Of a stretch of 64,000 nucleotides of DNA, positions 19,352 through 29,589 are shown one piece after another. The notes under the pieces were generated by a model that had not been told where the DNA came from, made no database searches, and saw nothing but the letters and a program-made list of their open reading frames with translations. Made by a program: the position numbers and the translations under genes. Source of the stretch: Acidobacteriota bacterium (GTDB lineage Bacteria; Acidobacteriota; Terriglobia; Terriglobales; Acidobacteriaceae); assembly GCA_021790995.1 (NCBI GenBank), contig JAJYFA010000003.1, positions 1 to 64,000 on the forward strand, written 5' to 3'. Numbering within the stretch: position 1 is the stretch's first letter; every line of letters starts with the position of its first letter.

Positions 19352-20365
19352 CTACGCGCGATAGCGCTTCTGGTGCCAGATCCACGCGGTACGAATGATC
19401 TCGTCGAGGTTCGTGTATCTGGGCTTCCATCCCAGCTCGCCCATGGCCTTGGCGGAGCTGGCCACCAGCACGGCCGGGTCGCCAGGCCGGCGAGGATGAA
19501 TCTCGGCCGGAACAGGGTGGCCGGTGACACGCCGAACCGACTCGATAACCTCCCGCACGCTGAACCCCTTGCCGTTACCAAGGTTGTATATGAGCGGAGC
19601 TTTCTTTCCCGCTCCGGCGGCCAGGGCTTCCAGCGCCAGCAGGTGAGCGTCGGCCAGATCCGCGACATGGATGTAGTCGCGAATGCAGGTACCGTCCGGC
19701 GTCGGATAGTCGTCTCCGTACATGCGAATCGAGGCGCGCCGGCCCAGGGCCACGTCGAGAATCAGCGGGATCAGGTGCGTTTCCGGCTCATGCGACTCGC
19801 CGCGCACAACACCCTCGGCGCCCTCGGCCGCGCCTGCCACGTTGAAGTAGCGCAGCGAGGCGTACTCAAACCCATGAATGCGATGGAGCCAGGTGAGCAT
19901 CTGCTCCACAAGCAGCTTGGACTGGCCGTAGGCATTGGTCGGCGCAAGGCGTGCATCTTCTTGAATCGGAACGACCTCCGGCTCACCGTATACAGCCGCG
20001 GTTGAGGAGAAAACCAGGCGCCGCGGGCCGCAGGCGAGCATCGCCTCCAGCAGCGAAAGTGTTGAGGCAGTGTTGTTGCGGAAGTAGATTTCCGGCTTCT
20101 GCATGGATTCGCCGGCTTCGATGAGTGCGGCAAAATGAAGGACAGCATCAAACGGCTCATGGGCTTCACGCGCGGCGGTAAAAATCCGCTCCAGGTAGGC
20201 GCGGTCGCTCAGTTCCCCCTGGACGAGTTCCACGCCCGGCGGCAGCAGCTCGCGGCGGCCATGGCTCAGGTTGTCGTATGCAAGAGCTTGATGTCCTTTC
20301 TCTTTCAACAGTCCCGTAACGGTACTACCGATATACCCTGCACCGCCGGTAACCAAGATCTTCAT
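19352..20365 (-). CDS. galE: UDP-glucose 4-epimerase
   Basis: MKILVTGGAGYIGS; YGQSKLLVEQML; TPDGTCIRDYIHVADLADAHL; NLGNGKGFSVREVI. Confidence 0.94.
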   Translation of the reverse strand: MKILVTGGAGYIGSTVTGLLKEKGHQALAYDNLSHGRRELLPPGVELVQGELSDRAYLERIFTAAREAHEPFDAVLHFAALIEAGESMQKPEIYFRNNTASTLSLLEAMLACGPRRLVFSSTAAVYGEPEVVPIQEDARLAPTNAYGQSKLLVEQMLTWLHRIHGFEYASLRYFNVAGAAEGAEGVVRGESHEPETHLIPLILDVALGRRASIRMYGDDYPTPDGTCIRDYIHVADLADAHLLALEALAAGAGKKAPLIYNLGNGKGFSVREVIESVRRVTGHPVPAEIHPRRPGDPAVLVASSAKAMGELGWKPRYTNLDEIIRTAWIWHQKRYRA

Positions 20366-20731
20366 AAAAAGGCTGTCCTTTCCGCGACAGTTTGGGTTAC
20401 TTTGAGTCTATAGGAACAGTGCCTGGCCGGCGGAGAGAGCTGGCCGGTGGCCGCTGCCGATACCCCACGCGAAAGCAAGCTCATGGGTCATGGAGCGCTT
20501 CGCGGCTGAGGGGCCGGGATTTCCGATGCAGCTCTTCGAAGTCTTCGCATTCGTATGAGGCAAAGGCTTGATTTTTTGGCAGTTGCTTTGGCAATCGAGT
20601 GGAGGAACTGAATGGCCGCAGGCTGGCCAATGGGGCGTTTCGGAAATGGGTTTGGCAGGGCGAAGGCGCACCGCGAGAGTTTCTCGTGTGACTATGGGAT
20701 GCCTTTGTGCACTGGTTCCATAACTAGTTAC

Positions 20732-20760
20732 TCTACAAGGACTTGGGGCGAACGTATAAT
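20732..20760 (+). promoter_or_regulatory. Putative sigma70-type promoter for tonB leader
   Basis: TCTACA - 17 bp - TATAAT (consensus -10). Confidence 0.45.
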
Positions 20761-20799
20761 TTGTACTTTCCCCCCTTCCGTTCGGAATCTTGTCTCCCG

Positions 20800-20827
20800 A
20801 GGGGTCGACGGGCCGGATTCGACCCCT
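20800..20827 (+). other. Leader stem-loop in tonB 5' region
   Basis: AGGGGTCGA-CGGGCCGGAT-TCGACCCCT, perfect 9-bp stem. Confidence 0.55.
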
Positions 20828-21064
20828 TTGATTCGGAGAATGCGGAAGATGCAGGAAGGTCAGGAAAGAGGGATTGTAAGAACGAATCGGTGTTCTTGCG
20901 TCTTACCTTTTAGTGGGAGCGATCTCAGGAGGGCAAGACAGTCATACGCAATGCTCAAAGAGCGCATGACGAATCCATCTGGGATATTCGCCGTTGTTCT
21001 TGCCGTAGTTTGTCAGGAAAGGTTCTTTGCGCCGCTCGTGGCGGCCGGTTGTGAGGATTGAAAC

Positions 21065-22105
21065 ATGTCAACGAGATATTCCCCAGGACAGACGAACTTT
21101 GGCCTCCTGCCCGAGCCGGAGGGGAGGTTGTCTTCCTTTGTCATCAGTTCGACGGTCAATATGGCAATTCTTGTCACTCTCGTCGCCACTGGAATGATGG
21201 CCAAGCACGTGATCCAGCAGCACTTTGAGATGACGGAGTTGATTGCCCCCAGCACGCCTCCTCCTCCGGAGCACATCAAGCAGCCGCCGCCACCGCGGTT
21301 GCCTCCACCGCCCGAGCAGCCAAAACTGGAGCTTCAGCCCCGCCAGATAGATCTGCCCAAACCGAAGCCGGCACCGAAGCCCATCCAGATGGAAGCCAAG
21401 CTGAATGTCCCGGCGATGCAGGCCAAGCCGCAGCAGATTACGCTGGCGCCGCAGCCGAAAGCCGCGTTTACTGCCGCCATGCCGGCACAGAACGACCGGG
21501 TCAAGGCCAGAGTGGGAGAGGTGCATCTGGGCGAGACCTTCGGGGTGACGCCTAATCCCAATGCGGCCCGCCCGGCGACGGTTGCGGCCATTGGCAATCC
21601 GTACGGCGGCATGAGAGGTCCGGCCGTTGCTCCGTATGGCAAGGTGGGATCGGCAGGCATCGGCAACGGAACCAGGGTTGGTTCCAACTCCGGCGTGGTT
21701 GGCCGGGTTGCGTCGGCGGGCATTCCGGGCGAAGCCGGCAGGACGAATGCAGGTTCGAATTACGGAAGAGTTGCTTCGGCCGGGATTCCTGCGGCCACCC
21801 AGGTTGCGGCCGCTCCCCGGCAGGTTTCGGCGCCGGTCTCAACCGATCTTGTGGTGCTTTCCAAACCGCCCGTACGGTACACGGCGGAGGCGAGGCAACT
21901 GAAGATTCAGGGCGACGTGATTCTGCGCGTTACGTTCATGGCTTCGGGCCAGGTGGTGGTTGACGGAGTGGTGCACGGGCTGGGTCACGGGCTCGATGAA
22001 GAGGCGCGCCGCGTGGCGCAGCAGATCCGTTTCCGTCCGGCGACACGTGACGGCCGTCCGGTCAGTGTCACGACGACTATTACGATAACCTTTCAATTGG
22101 CGTAG
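21065..22105 (+). CDS. TonB-family energy transducer
   Basis: N-term TM, Pro-rich PPPPRLPPPPEQPKLELQPRQIDLPKPKPAPKPI, internal G[RK]V(A/G)SAGI repeats, C-terminal TonB domain (GDVILRVTFMASGQVV...RRVAQQIRFRPATRDGRPVSVTTTITITFQL). Confidence 0.85.
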   Translation: MSTRYSPGQTNFGLLPEPEGRLSSFVISSTVNMAILVTLVATGMMAKHVIQQHFEMTELIAPSTPPPPEHIKQPPPPRLPPPPEQPKLELQPRQIDLPKPKPAPKPIQMEAKLNVPAMQAKPQQITLAPQPKAAFTAAMPAQNDRVKARVGEVHLGETFGVTPNPNAARPATVAAIGNPYGGMRGPAVAPYGKVGSAGIGNGTRVGSNSGVVGRVASAGIPGEAGRTNAGSNYGRVASAGIPAATQVAAAPRQVSAPVSTDLVVLSKPPVRYTAEARQLKIQGDVILRVTFMASGQVVVDGVVHGLGHGLDEEARRVAQQIRFRPATRDGRPVSVTTTITITFQLA

Positions 22106-22207
22106 CATCGAGATTGTCGATTATAAGTGGCCTTGGCTCAGCCGTGGCGCGCCGAAAGGTGTGATTGCGGAGACAAAAGCCAGCAAGTATTTCACCAGGA
22201 GTCGCAC

Positions 22208-24049
22208 ATGAAGTTTCGGAAGATCCTCTTTGCCCTGCTGATCTTCAGCCTCAGCGCCGGCTTGGCATATGCAAAGAAGCAGCCTAAGTATGAGCAAGCC
22301 CGCCAGCTTACCCCAGAGCAGGCATCGCTGGTCCGGAGGGCTATCGCCCAGGAAAAGATCCTGATCAAGAACATCCAGCAGCGCACGCCGCTTGTGGAGA
22401 CCTACATTCAGGACACCCGGCCGGACACGAAGCTCTACGAGATCCCCGTCGCGGACCACTACATGCTCAGCCGCGTCGACTTCGGCAAGACCTTCTTCGA
22501 CAAGGTTTATACGCCGAAGCAGGTGGCAAGGCACGGCTTCTTCAAAGGCTCGATGGATGCCATTACTGGGTTGACCAAGGCGCTGCATCTCGATACGCAG
22601 TTCACCTACTCCGACACCGGGTTTATGGAGATGATGTTCGTCGACCCCACCGGCTTTGACCAGCAGCACTACGTCTTCAGCTTCGTCCGGCGCGAGTTTC
22701 TCGGCTCGGTGCGCACCTGGGTCTTCGATGTGCATCCCCGGCCGGAAATCAAGGGGATGGGCCGCTTCTACGGGCGCATCTGGATTGAGGACCAGGGCGG
22801 CAACGTGGTGCGCTTCAACGGCACCTACACCGGCCCCACGGATCCGGACTCCTCCAAGCATTATTTCCACTTCGACAGTTGGCGCATGAATCTGCAGCCC
22901 GGCATCTGGCTGCCCGTGGCCGTTTACGTGGAGGAGACACAGCGCACCGAGACCGACAAGAGCGTGGGTCTGAAGGCGCAGACTCACTTCTGGGGCTACT
23001 CGCTCAAGCTGCCCACGCGCGACAGCGAAAGCGTGAGCGTTACTGTGGACAACGCCGTGGACAAGAGCGACGACTCGCAGGATGTGAGTCCGCTGCAGGC
23101 CTCGCGCATGTGGATTACGCAGGCTGAGAACAACGTCATCGACCGCCTGGTCGAGGCCGGCCTCGTTGCGCCGTTTACTCCCGGCGGCTATGAGGACAAA
23201 GTCCTCGGTCAGATCGTCATCAACCTGGTGGTGCCGAACAACCTGGCCTTCACCGATCAGATCCATTGCCGCATCCTGCTCACCGACACACTGGAAGCCA
23301 CCACAGTGGGCAACACCATCCTCATCAGCAAGGGGCTGATCGACACGCTGCCCAACGAAGAATCGATCGCCTCGGTGATCGCCATGGAACTGGCGCACAT
23401 CGCCATGGGCCATCACATTGACACCCGCTACGCCTTTAACGATCGCCTGATGTTCCCGGACACGGCCACCTTCCAGCGCATCGACATGAACCATTCGGAC
23501 CTGGACAACACGACGGCTGCCAAGCGGGCGATGCAGTATCTCGGGAACTCCATGTACAAAGACAGGCTGGCCACCGCCGGCCTCTACTACAAGCAGCTTT
23601 CCGCGCGCGCCAAGGAGCTGAAGGCGCTTAATTCGCCCCGGCTGGGCGATTCGCTGCTCCAGTCCGACGGCACGCCGTGGCTGGCCGATCTGATGCACCA
23701 GGCGCCCGCAATCAACTGGGACGATTTGGGGCAGACGGCGGCCCTGCCGCTGGGCAGCTGGCTCAAGACCGATCCATGGGACGATACGGTGCACATGCTC
23801 AACGCGCGGCGTTACGCACCTATGAACGCCCGCGAAAAGATGCCGTTTGAGGTTACGCCGATCTTCTTCAAGCTGCAGCGCTACGAGGTGGCGGCCGTAA
23901 CTCCGCCAGCCGCAGCTCCGGCCAGCGGTGTTCAGCCGGCTGCGGCGCCTGACAATGCTCCGCCGGCACAGCCACCGGCGCAACCGCAGAACGGTCCTGC
24001 TCCGCAAGCCAATCTGCACCAGGGGGCTGCCGAAAATCCGCAGTCATAA
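22208..24049 (+). CDS. M48-like secreted protein with degenerate zinc motif
   Basis: Signal peptide MKFRKILFALLIFSLSAGLAYA; M48-like segment ESIASVIAMELAHIAMGHHIDTRYAF; MELAH in place of HExxH; Ala/Pro/Gln-rich C-terminus. Confidence 0.7.
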   Translation: MKFRKILFALLIFSLSAGLAYAKKQPKYEQARQLTPEQASLVRRAIAQEKILIKNIQQRTPLVETYIQDTRPDTKLYEIPVADHYMLSRVDFGKTFFDKVYTPKQVARHGFFKGSMDAITGLTKALHLDTQFTYSDTGFMEMMFVDPTGFDQQHYVFSFVRREFLGSVRTWVFDVHPRPEIKGMGRFYGRIWIEDQGGNVVRFNGTYTGPTDPDSSKHYFHFDSWRMNLQPGIWLPVAVYVEETQRTETDKSVGLKAQTHFWGYSLKLPTRDSESVSVTVDNAVDKSDDSQDVSPLQASRMWITQAENNVIDRLVEAGLVAPFTPGGYEDKVLGQIVINLVVPNNLAFTDQIHCRILLTDTLEATTVGNTILISKGLIDTLPNEESIASVIAMELAHIAMGHHIDTRYAFNDRLMFPDTATFQRIDMNHSDLDNTTAAKRAMQYLGNSMYKDRLATAGLYYKQLSARAKELKALNSPRLGDSLLQSDGTPWLADLMHQAPAINWDDLGQTAALPLGSWLKTDPWDDTVHMLNARRYAPMNAREKMPFEVTPIFFKLQRYEVAAVTPPAAAPASGVQPAAAPDNAPPAQPPAQPQNGPAPQANLHQGAAENPQS

Positions 24050-24179
24050 TACAATTTCTTCGAGTACAGGCGCGGCGCGTTTCACCTGTTATGCGCGCTT
24101 CGCCCGGCCCCGAGCGTGAGTCCGGTTGGCTCTTGAGCGCCATTCGAAAACTCACAGGAAGTGGATTTTTCTTGTGTTC

Positions 24180-24731
24180 ATGAGACGTTCGATCCTCGCA
24201 TGTTTCTTGATTGCGCTCTTGCCGGCGGCAATCGTCTCCTCTCACGCCCAAACTGCGCCTTCGGCCTCGTCGCGCTCGTTTAATGTTTTTGCCGGAGGGC
24301 TATTTTCGGCCTTTCAGCCCGACTACATGAACACGGGATCTGCACAGACGAGCCCCAATCGCCTTTATGGCTTCGGAGCCTACGCGGATGCGCACTTCAG
24401 CCGCTGGGTGCAGATCGAAGCCGAAGCTCGCTGGCTGCACTTCAACCAGTTTGCCAGTGTCGATCAGAACACCTACTCGATCGGCCCGCGCGTTCCCGTG
24501 CTGACCTTCCACAAATTTGAGCCCTACGGCAAGTTTCTGGTTGGCTTCGGCAACGGCTCTTTTCTCACGTCGAACGCACTGGTGCTTACCTTCGGCGGCG
24601 GCGTGGACTACCGGTTGAGCCGGAAGTTCACGCTCCGCGCCTTCGACTTCGAGTACCAGCGGTGGAGTGTAGTACCCTCTACGATCTGGCCCTATGGCGT
24701 CAGTGCCGGCTTGAGCTACAAGGTGTTCTAG
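24180..24731 (+). CDS. Outer-membrane beta-barrel protein (OmpA/OmpW-like barrel)
   Basis: Signal peptide, 8-strand-like pattern, C-terminal GVSAGLSYKVF. Confidence 0.7.
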   Translation: MRRSILACFLIALLPAAIVSSHAQTAPSASSRSFNVFAGGLFSAFQPDYMNTGSAQTSPNRLYGFGAYADAHFSRWVQIEAEARWLHFNQFASVDQNTYSIGPRVPVLTFHKFEPYGKFLVGFGNGSFLTSNALVLTFGGGVDYRLSRKFTLRAFDFEYQRWSVVPSTIWPYGVSAGLSYKVF

Positions 24732-24908
24732 CCGCATGAAGACGGACCAGACAGGAGAGTAACGCCGGTCTCCTGGCCCACGCTTTGTGTATCAGCGTTG
24801 AACCTGGATCGAGCGAACTCTGCAAACCCCGCCCGCTCCGATGACGCGCCGTCCCGCGCTCACCTCCCCGCGTGCGATACTCACCATAACGCTCATTTCC
24901 AAACTCCA

Positions 24909-25619
24909 ATGATCTGGTCTCTGCTTTTTCTCGGCAACATGATCGTTCTGGGCATCCCTTCGGCCCTGCTTTTCATCCCCTGGTGCTGGCTCACGGGCAA
25001 CGTGCTGCCGCTCTACAAAGCCACGCGCTTCATGCTTTCGTCGAGCTGCCGCATCGCTGGCGTGCGCTTCCGGCCCGAGGGCCTCGACCGCATCCCGCGC
25101 GACCGCGCCTGCATCTTCATGTCGAACCACGTCTCCAATCTCGATCCGCCGGCGCTCGTCTCGCTGATTCCCGGCCGCACCTCGGCATTTATGAAGCGCG
25201 CGCTCATGAATCTGCCTGTTCTCGGCGCCGGCTTCCGTCAGGGCGAATTCATTGCTGTCGACCGCACCGGCAGCCGCGCCGACGCGCAGCGCAGCGTCGC
25301 CGATGCGCAACGCGTGCTCGCGAAAGGCGTTCACATCACTACGTTTGTCGAAGGCACGCGCTCGCCCGACGGCCGCATGTTGCCCTTCAAGAAAGGTCCG
25401 TTTTTCCTCGCCATGGCCTCCGGCGCTCCCTGCATCCCGGTTTCGATTTACGGTACCGAGGCGATTCTGGGTAAAGGCAGCAAGCGCATCCATCCCGGCG
25501 ACGCGCATGTCATCTTCCACGATCCCGTCGCCCCGGCCAACTACGCAACGCGCGAAGATCTGATGCAGGCCGTTCGCGCCGCCATTGCCAGCGGACTGCC
25601 GGAGTGGATGCGCAGTTAG
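24909..25619 (+). CDS. plsC: 1-acyl-sn-glycerol-3-phosphate acyltransferase (PlsC), copy 1
   Basis: NHVSNLD (HX4D), VEGTRSPDGRMLPFKKGPFFLA, PCIPVSIYG. Confidence 0.9.
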   Translation: MIWSLLFLGNMIVLGIPSALLFIPWCWLTGNVLPLYKATRFMLSSSCRIAGVRFRPEGLDRIPRDRACIFMSNHVSNLDPPALVSLIPGRTSAFMKRALMNLPVLGAGFRQGEFIAVDRTGSRADAQRSVADAQRVLAKGVHITTFVEGTRSPDGRMLPFKKGPFFLAMASGAPCIPVSIYGTEAILGKGSKRIHPGDAHVIFHDPVAPANYATREDLMQAVRAAIASGLPEWMRS

Positions 25620-25664
25620 CCGCGTCAATGCCATACTCACCATGAACACTCGCACACACGCCGC

Positions 25665-26375
25665 ATGATCGTATCGCTTCTCGTTTTCGTCGTTATCGTA
25701 GCCCTCGCCCTGCCCGCGGCGCTGGTGCTGATTCCTTTCACGCTTTTGAGCGGTAACGTCAAGCCGCTCTATGCAACAGGCATCTGGATCGCCCGCGTTG
25801 GCATCCGCGCGGGTGGCATCCGCGTGCGTGTCGAAGGCCGCGAGAATGTGCCTGCCGGCCGCGCGTGCATCTTCATGGCCAACCACGTCTCAAACCTCGA
25901 CGCGCCCGCGCTCATCTCGAACCTCCCTGGCCGCACCTCGGTCTTTCTCAAACGTTCGCTCATGAAGCTGCCCATCCTGGGCTACGCGTTCAAGCTCGGC
26001 GAGTTCATCCCCGTCGACCGCGACGGCGACGCGGAAAGCGCGCGGCTCGCCGTCGCCGACGGCCTGCGCGTTCTCTCTGACGGTTTGCACATCACCACGT
26101 TTGTCGAGGGCAGGCGCTCGTCCGACGCGCGTCTACTGGCCTTCAAGAAAGGTCCGTTTTATCTCGCCAAAGACTCGGGTGCGCCCTGCATTCCCATCTC
26201 CATTTACGGAACGGAGCAGATTCTTCCGCGGGGAAGCTCGCGCATCCAGCCCGGCACGGCGCACGTCGTCTTCCATCCGCCGCTCGATCCGGCTAACTAC
26301 TCCACGCGCGAGGAGCTATCGGCGGCCGTCCGCGGCGCCATCGCCAGCGGCCTGCCGGAGTGGATGCGGGGATGA
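25665..26375 (+). CDS. 1-acyl-sn-glycerol-3-phosphate acyltransferase (PlsC-like), tandem copy 2
   Basis: NHVSNLD, VEGRRSSDARLLAFKKGPFYLA, PCIPISIYG; clear paralogue of the preceding gene. Confidence 0.9.
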   Translation: MIVSLLVFVVIVALALPAALVLIPFTLLSGNVKPLYATGIWIARVGIRAGGIRVRVEGRENVPAGRACIFMANHVSNLDAPALISNLPGRTSVFLKRSLMKLPILGYAFKLGEFIPVDRDGDAESARLAVADGLRVLSDGLHITTFVEGRRSSDARLLAFKKGPFYLAKDSGAPCIPISIYGTEQILPRGSSRIQPGTAHVVFHPPLDPANYSTREELSAAVRGAIASGLPEWMRG

Positions 26376-26383
26376 GGCTGGAG

Positions 26384-27112
26384 TTACGGCTGAACCTCGG
26401 CGTTGTACCCATCGCCGAGCAGCCTGTTGCGCCAGCGGATGGCCTCGTCCTGGCTTGCGAAGGGCCCAATGCGCACGTGGATCAGCCCATCTACGGGATC
26501 GCGCGCGGCCGTCACCGAGTAGCCGTGCTGGCGCAGCGCCGTGGACAACACGTTGGCGTCGGCGGGATTCGACACAGCGGCAATCTGCACCCGCCACTGC
26601 GCCTGAGAGGGCAAAGCCGCATGAACGCTGGGCGTTGCCCCAGCCCGTGCAGTCGGCGCCGGGTAGCCCGCACCCGGCAGCGCGGGCCGCACCTGCTCTG
26701 AGCTGGCCGCGGACGCAGTTCCCGGAGCTGCGCCGCCCGGAGCATTCGCGACCGGCCCCGTCTGCGCTCCTGCCGGATTCGTGGTCGCGCCATTGCCGGG
26801 CGTAATCGGTGAGGGCGCTGTCCCGGCATCGCCCGGAAGCAGCGGCGGCGCGGGTGCTGTCTCTGCTGCCGAGGGCTTGGGAATCGCAGCGCTGCCCTGC
26901 AATGGCTCCTCATCGGGAGCCGCAGTCGGCGCTTTGGTCGCCACAGTGCGCGCCGTGCCGCGATGTCCCATCGCGTAACCTAAGCCAAAGCAGAACCCGC
27001 AAAGTAACACCAGTCCAAAGAAGAGTCCAAACAGCGCTCCGGTTCCGAGCGTCAGCTCGGTATCGCGCCGCGGCCGCTGAGTTGCTCGTTCATCGTCGAA
27101 GTATCCGCGCAT
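26384..27112 (-). CDS. SPOR-domain membrane protein
   Basis: Single TM, Pro/Ala linker, C-terminal SPOR (WRVQIAAVSNPADANVLSTALRQHGYSVTAARDPVDGLIHVRIGPFASQDEAIRWRNRLLGDGYNAEV). Confidence 0.85.
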   Translation of the reverse strand: MRGYFDDERATQRPRRDTELTLGTGALFGLFFGLVLLCGFCFGLGYAMGHRGTARTVATKAPTAAPDEEPLQGSAAIPKPSAAETAPAPPLLPGDAGTAPSPITPGNGATTNPAGAQTGPVANAPGGAAPGTASAASSEQVRPALPGAGYPAPTARAGATPSVHAALPSQAQWRVQIAAVSNPADANVLSTALRQHGYSVTAARDPVDGLIHVRIGPFASQDEAIRWRNRLLGDGYNAEVQP

Positions 27113-27187
27113 AGAAAACTTGCAGCCCGCATCAGGCAGCAAAAGGCCACAGTTACAAGCTACAAGCTCCGAGCTGCCGGCTACAAG

Positions 27188-27979
27188 CTATTGGCTGCTC
27201 GTCTCCGTCTTGACCGCGCCCGACAGCTTGTTCAACAGCGTCATCATCTCCAGCGGCAGTGGGAAGACAATCGTGGTGTTCTTTTCCACGCCGATATCGG
27301 CCAGGGTCTGGAGATAGCGCAACTGCAAGGTCATGGGCTGGGTGGCCATCAGCGCCGCAGCGTCAACGAGCTTTTGCGCGGCAATAAACTCGCCTTCGGC
27401 GTGGATGATCTTCGACCGTTTTTCCCGCTCCGCCTCGGCCTGCTTGGCCATGGCGCGCAGCATCGACTCCGGCAGGTCGACCTGCTTGACTTCGACCGAG
27501 ACGACTTTGACGCCAAATGGCTCCGTGCGCTGGTCGATGATGGTTTGAATCCGCAGATTGAGCTTGTCGCGATGGCTTAACAACTCATCCAACTCCACCT
27601 CGCCCAGCACCGAGCGCAGAGTGGTCTGCGCCAGTTGCGAGGTCTGGTATACGTAGTTCGACACCTTGATCGCGGCCGCGTTCGGGTCCACCACGTAGAG
27701 CGTCACCACCGCGTTCACTTTGAGGGTGACGTTGTCACGAGTGATGATGTCCTGGGGCGGCACCTCCAGCACCTCCTGGCGCAGCGAGATGCGCACAATC
27801 TGGTCGATAGGCCGGAACACCAGAATGATGCCGGGGCCCTTGGCGACAGGCAGGGCCCGGCCTAGCCGGAAGATAACGCCGCGCTCGTACTCGCGGAGGA
27901 TCTTGATCGAGTTCAGCAGGTAGAGAACGACGATCGCAATGATAACCAGCATGGGTAGTGAAAGATCACCAATCGGCAT
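27188..27979 (-). CDS. Slipin / SPFH-family (stomatin-like) protein
   Basis: [66 protein letters not shown]. Confidence 0.92.
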   Translation of the reverse strand: MPIGDLSLPMLVIIAIVVLYLLNSIKILREYERGVIFRLGRALPVAKGPGIILVFRPIDQIVRISLRQEVLEVPPQDIITRDNVTLKVNAVVTLYVVDPNAAAIKVSNYVYQTSQLAQTTLRSVLGEVELDELLSHRDKLNLRIQTIIDQRTEPFGVKVVSVEVKQVDLPESMLRAMAKQAEAEREKRSKIIHAEGEFIAAQKLVDAAALMATQPMTLQLRYLQTLADIGVEKNTTIVFPLPLEMMTLLNKLSGAVKTETSSQ

Positions 27980-28130
27980 GGGACGTTCCTTTCCACTCAG
28001 CAGGGATTGTACTCCAATGCGGCGCGAACTCATGAAAAGACCGGAAATGAGGTCTTTCGCTGTCTGCGGTGGGTTCGATGGCGGGTAGGCCTTTCATGAA
28101 CACAAAGAAACAGGCAGGATCGCACCATGC

Positions 28131-29513
28131 TCACCCCTGCACGGACCGGCTGATCTCTGATCCCTGACCCGTGATCCCTGTTTCCTGCGGCTCCACCCTG
28201 AGCAGCATCTCGTCATGACCAACCACGCGCAGCGTCGCGCCTGCGGCCACGGGCGCACTGGTCTCCGCGCGCCAGATCTCGCCCTCCACCAGCACGTGTC
28301 CCTGCGGAGCGAGAGCTTCCATCGCCGTTGCCGTTGCGCCCACCATGGCATCGGCGCCGGTTCGCACCTTGCGCCTGCGCGCCCGCACGGCCAGCCGCAC
28401 CAGAAACCATGTGATCCCGCCAAAGGCCACGCTCACGCTCAGCGCGACCCAGGGACTCACGCGCAACTGCGGAATGGGCGCGGCCACCAGCGTCAGGGTG
28501 CCGAAGGTCAGGCACACGATTCCCGCGATAGCCAGCGCGCCGTGTCCTCCCACCTTGGCCTCGAGAATCAGCAGCACCATCGCACCCACCAGCAGCATCA
28601 CCGCGGTGTAGCGAATCGGCAGCAGATTTAGCGCAAAGATCGCCAGCAGCACCATCAACGTGCCCAGCGCGCCCGGCACAATCGTTCCCGGGGAATTGAA
28701 TTCGAGATAGATCAGCAGGGCCCCACCCACCAGGAACAGCAGCGCGATGTTGGGATCGACGAGCCAGCCCAGCAGCTCATCGCGCAGCGTAGGCTTGATC
28801 AGCACGATGCGGGCGCCGGCCACGTGCAGTGTCGTGGTTGATCCGTCCATACGCGTCACCGTGCGTCCATCGATCGCCCTCAGCAACTCGGCATCGCTGT
28901 TGGCAATCAGATCGATCAGGTGCTCATCGAGCGCCTCCTCGGCCGTGTAGGAGTGCGACGACTTCTCGGCTGCCTGTGCCGCATCCGCATTCCGCCCGCG
29001 CTTGGTCACGTAGGAGCGCATGAAGGCTTCCGCGTCGTTTTCCACCTTCTGCATCTCGATGTCGCCGGGCTTGCCCATCTCGAAGACCACGTGCGCCGCG
29101 CCAGCCTCAGTGCCCGGAGCCATGGCCGCCACATCGGCCGACTCAAGAATGAAAAAACCCGCCGAGCCCGCGCGCGCTCCCGGCGGCGCCACGTAGACAA
29201 TCACCGGCACGCGCGAGCGCAGAATGGCGCCGACCATCTCGCGCATCGAGTCCAGCAGGCCGCCGGGCGTATTCATCTCGATCAGCAGTGCCTGCGCTCC
29301 ATCGGAGCTGGCGCGCGCCAGGGCCCTCGTCAGCTCGTCGGCGCTAACCGGCTGAATGGTGTCGTCCAAAACCAGCTTGTCGACAACTGGCTGCTGTGCC
29401 GGCGTGGATTGAGCGGCACGCGCCTGCGCGCAAATGCCCACTCCCAGCACCGTCCACAATCCCGCCGCAATCAGCCCGGCGCTCGTCCAATTCCTTTGCA
29501 TCGCCTGTCTCAT
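28131..29513 (-). CDS. NfeD-family membrane serine protease-like protein
   Basis: N-term ClpP-like (LLIEMNTPGGLLDSMREMV, PPGARAGSAGFFIL), TMs, C-term NfeD OB-fold (GHVLVEGEIWRAET). Confidence 0.9.
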   Translation of the reverse strand: MRQAMQRNWTSAGLIAAGLWTVLGVGICAQARAAQSTPAQQPVVDKLVLDDTIQPVSADELTRALARASSDGAQALLIEMNTPGGLLDSMREMVGAILRSRVPVIVYVAPPGARAGSAGFFILESADVAAMAPGTEAGAAHVVFEMGKPGDIEMQKVENDAEAFMRSYVTKRGRNADAAQAAEKSSHSYTAEEALDEHLIDLIANSDAELLRAIDGRTVTRMDGSTTTLHVAGARIVLIKPTLRDELLGWLVDPNIALLFLVGGALLIYLEFNSPGTIVPGALGTLMVLLAIFALNLLPIRYTAVMLLVGAMVLLILEAKVGGHGALAIAGIVCLTFGTLTLVAAPIPQLRVSPWVALSVSVAFGGITWFLVRLAVRARRRKVRTGADAMVGATATAMEALAPQGHVLVEGEIWRAETSAPVAAGATLRVVGHDEMLLRVEPQETGITGQGSEISRSVQG

Positions 29514-29589
29514 GGCTCGCCTCTTTCCCGGCTGACCTGCTGACTTGCCAACTCGCTGTCGATCCAGACCCGCTCACTCCGCAGCCCTT

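Noticed and set aside
22121-24019. 632-aa minus-strand ORF
   Set aside because: Antisense to the M48-like gene; no recognisable domain and typical shadow composition.
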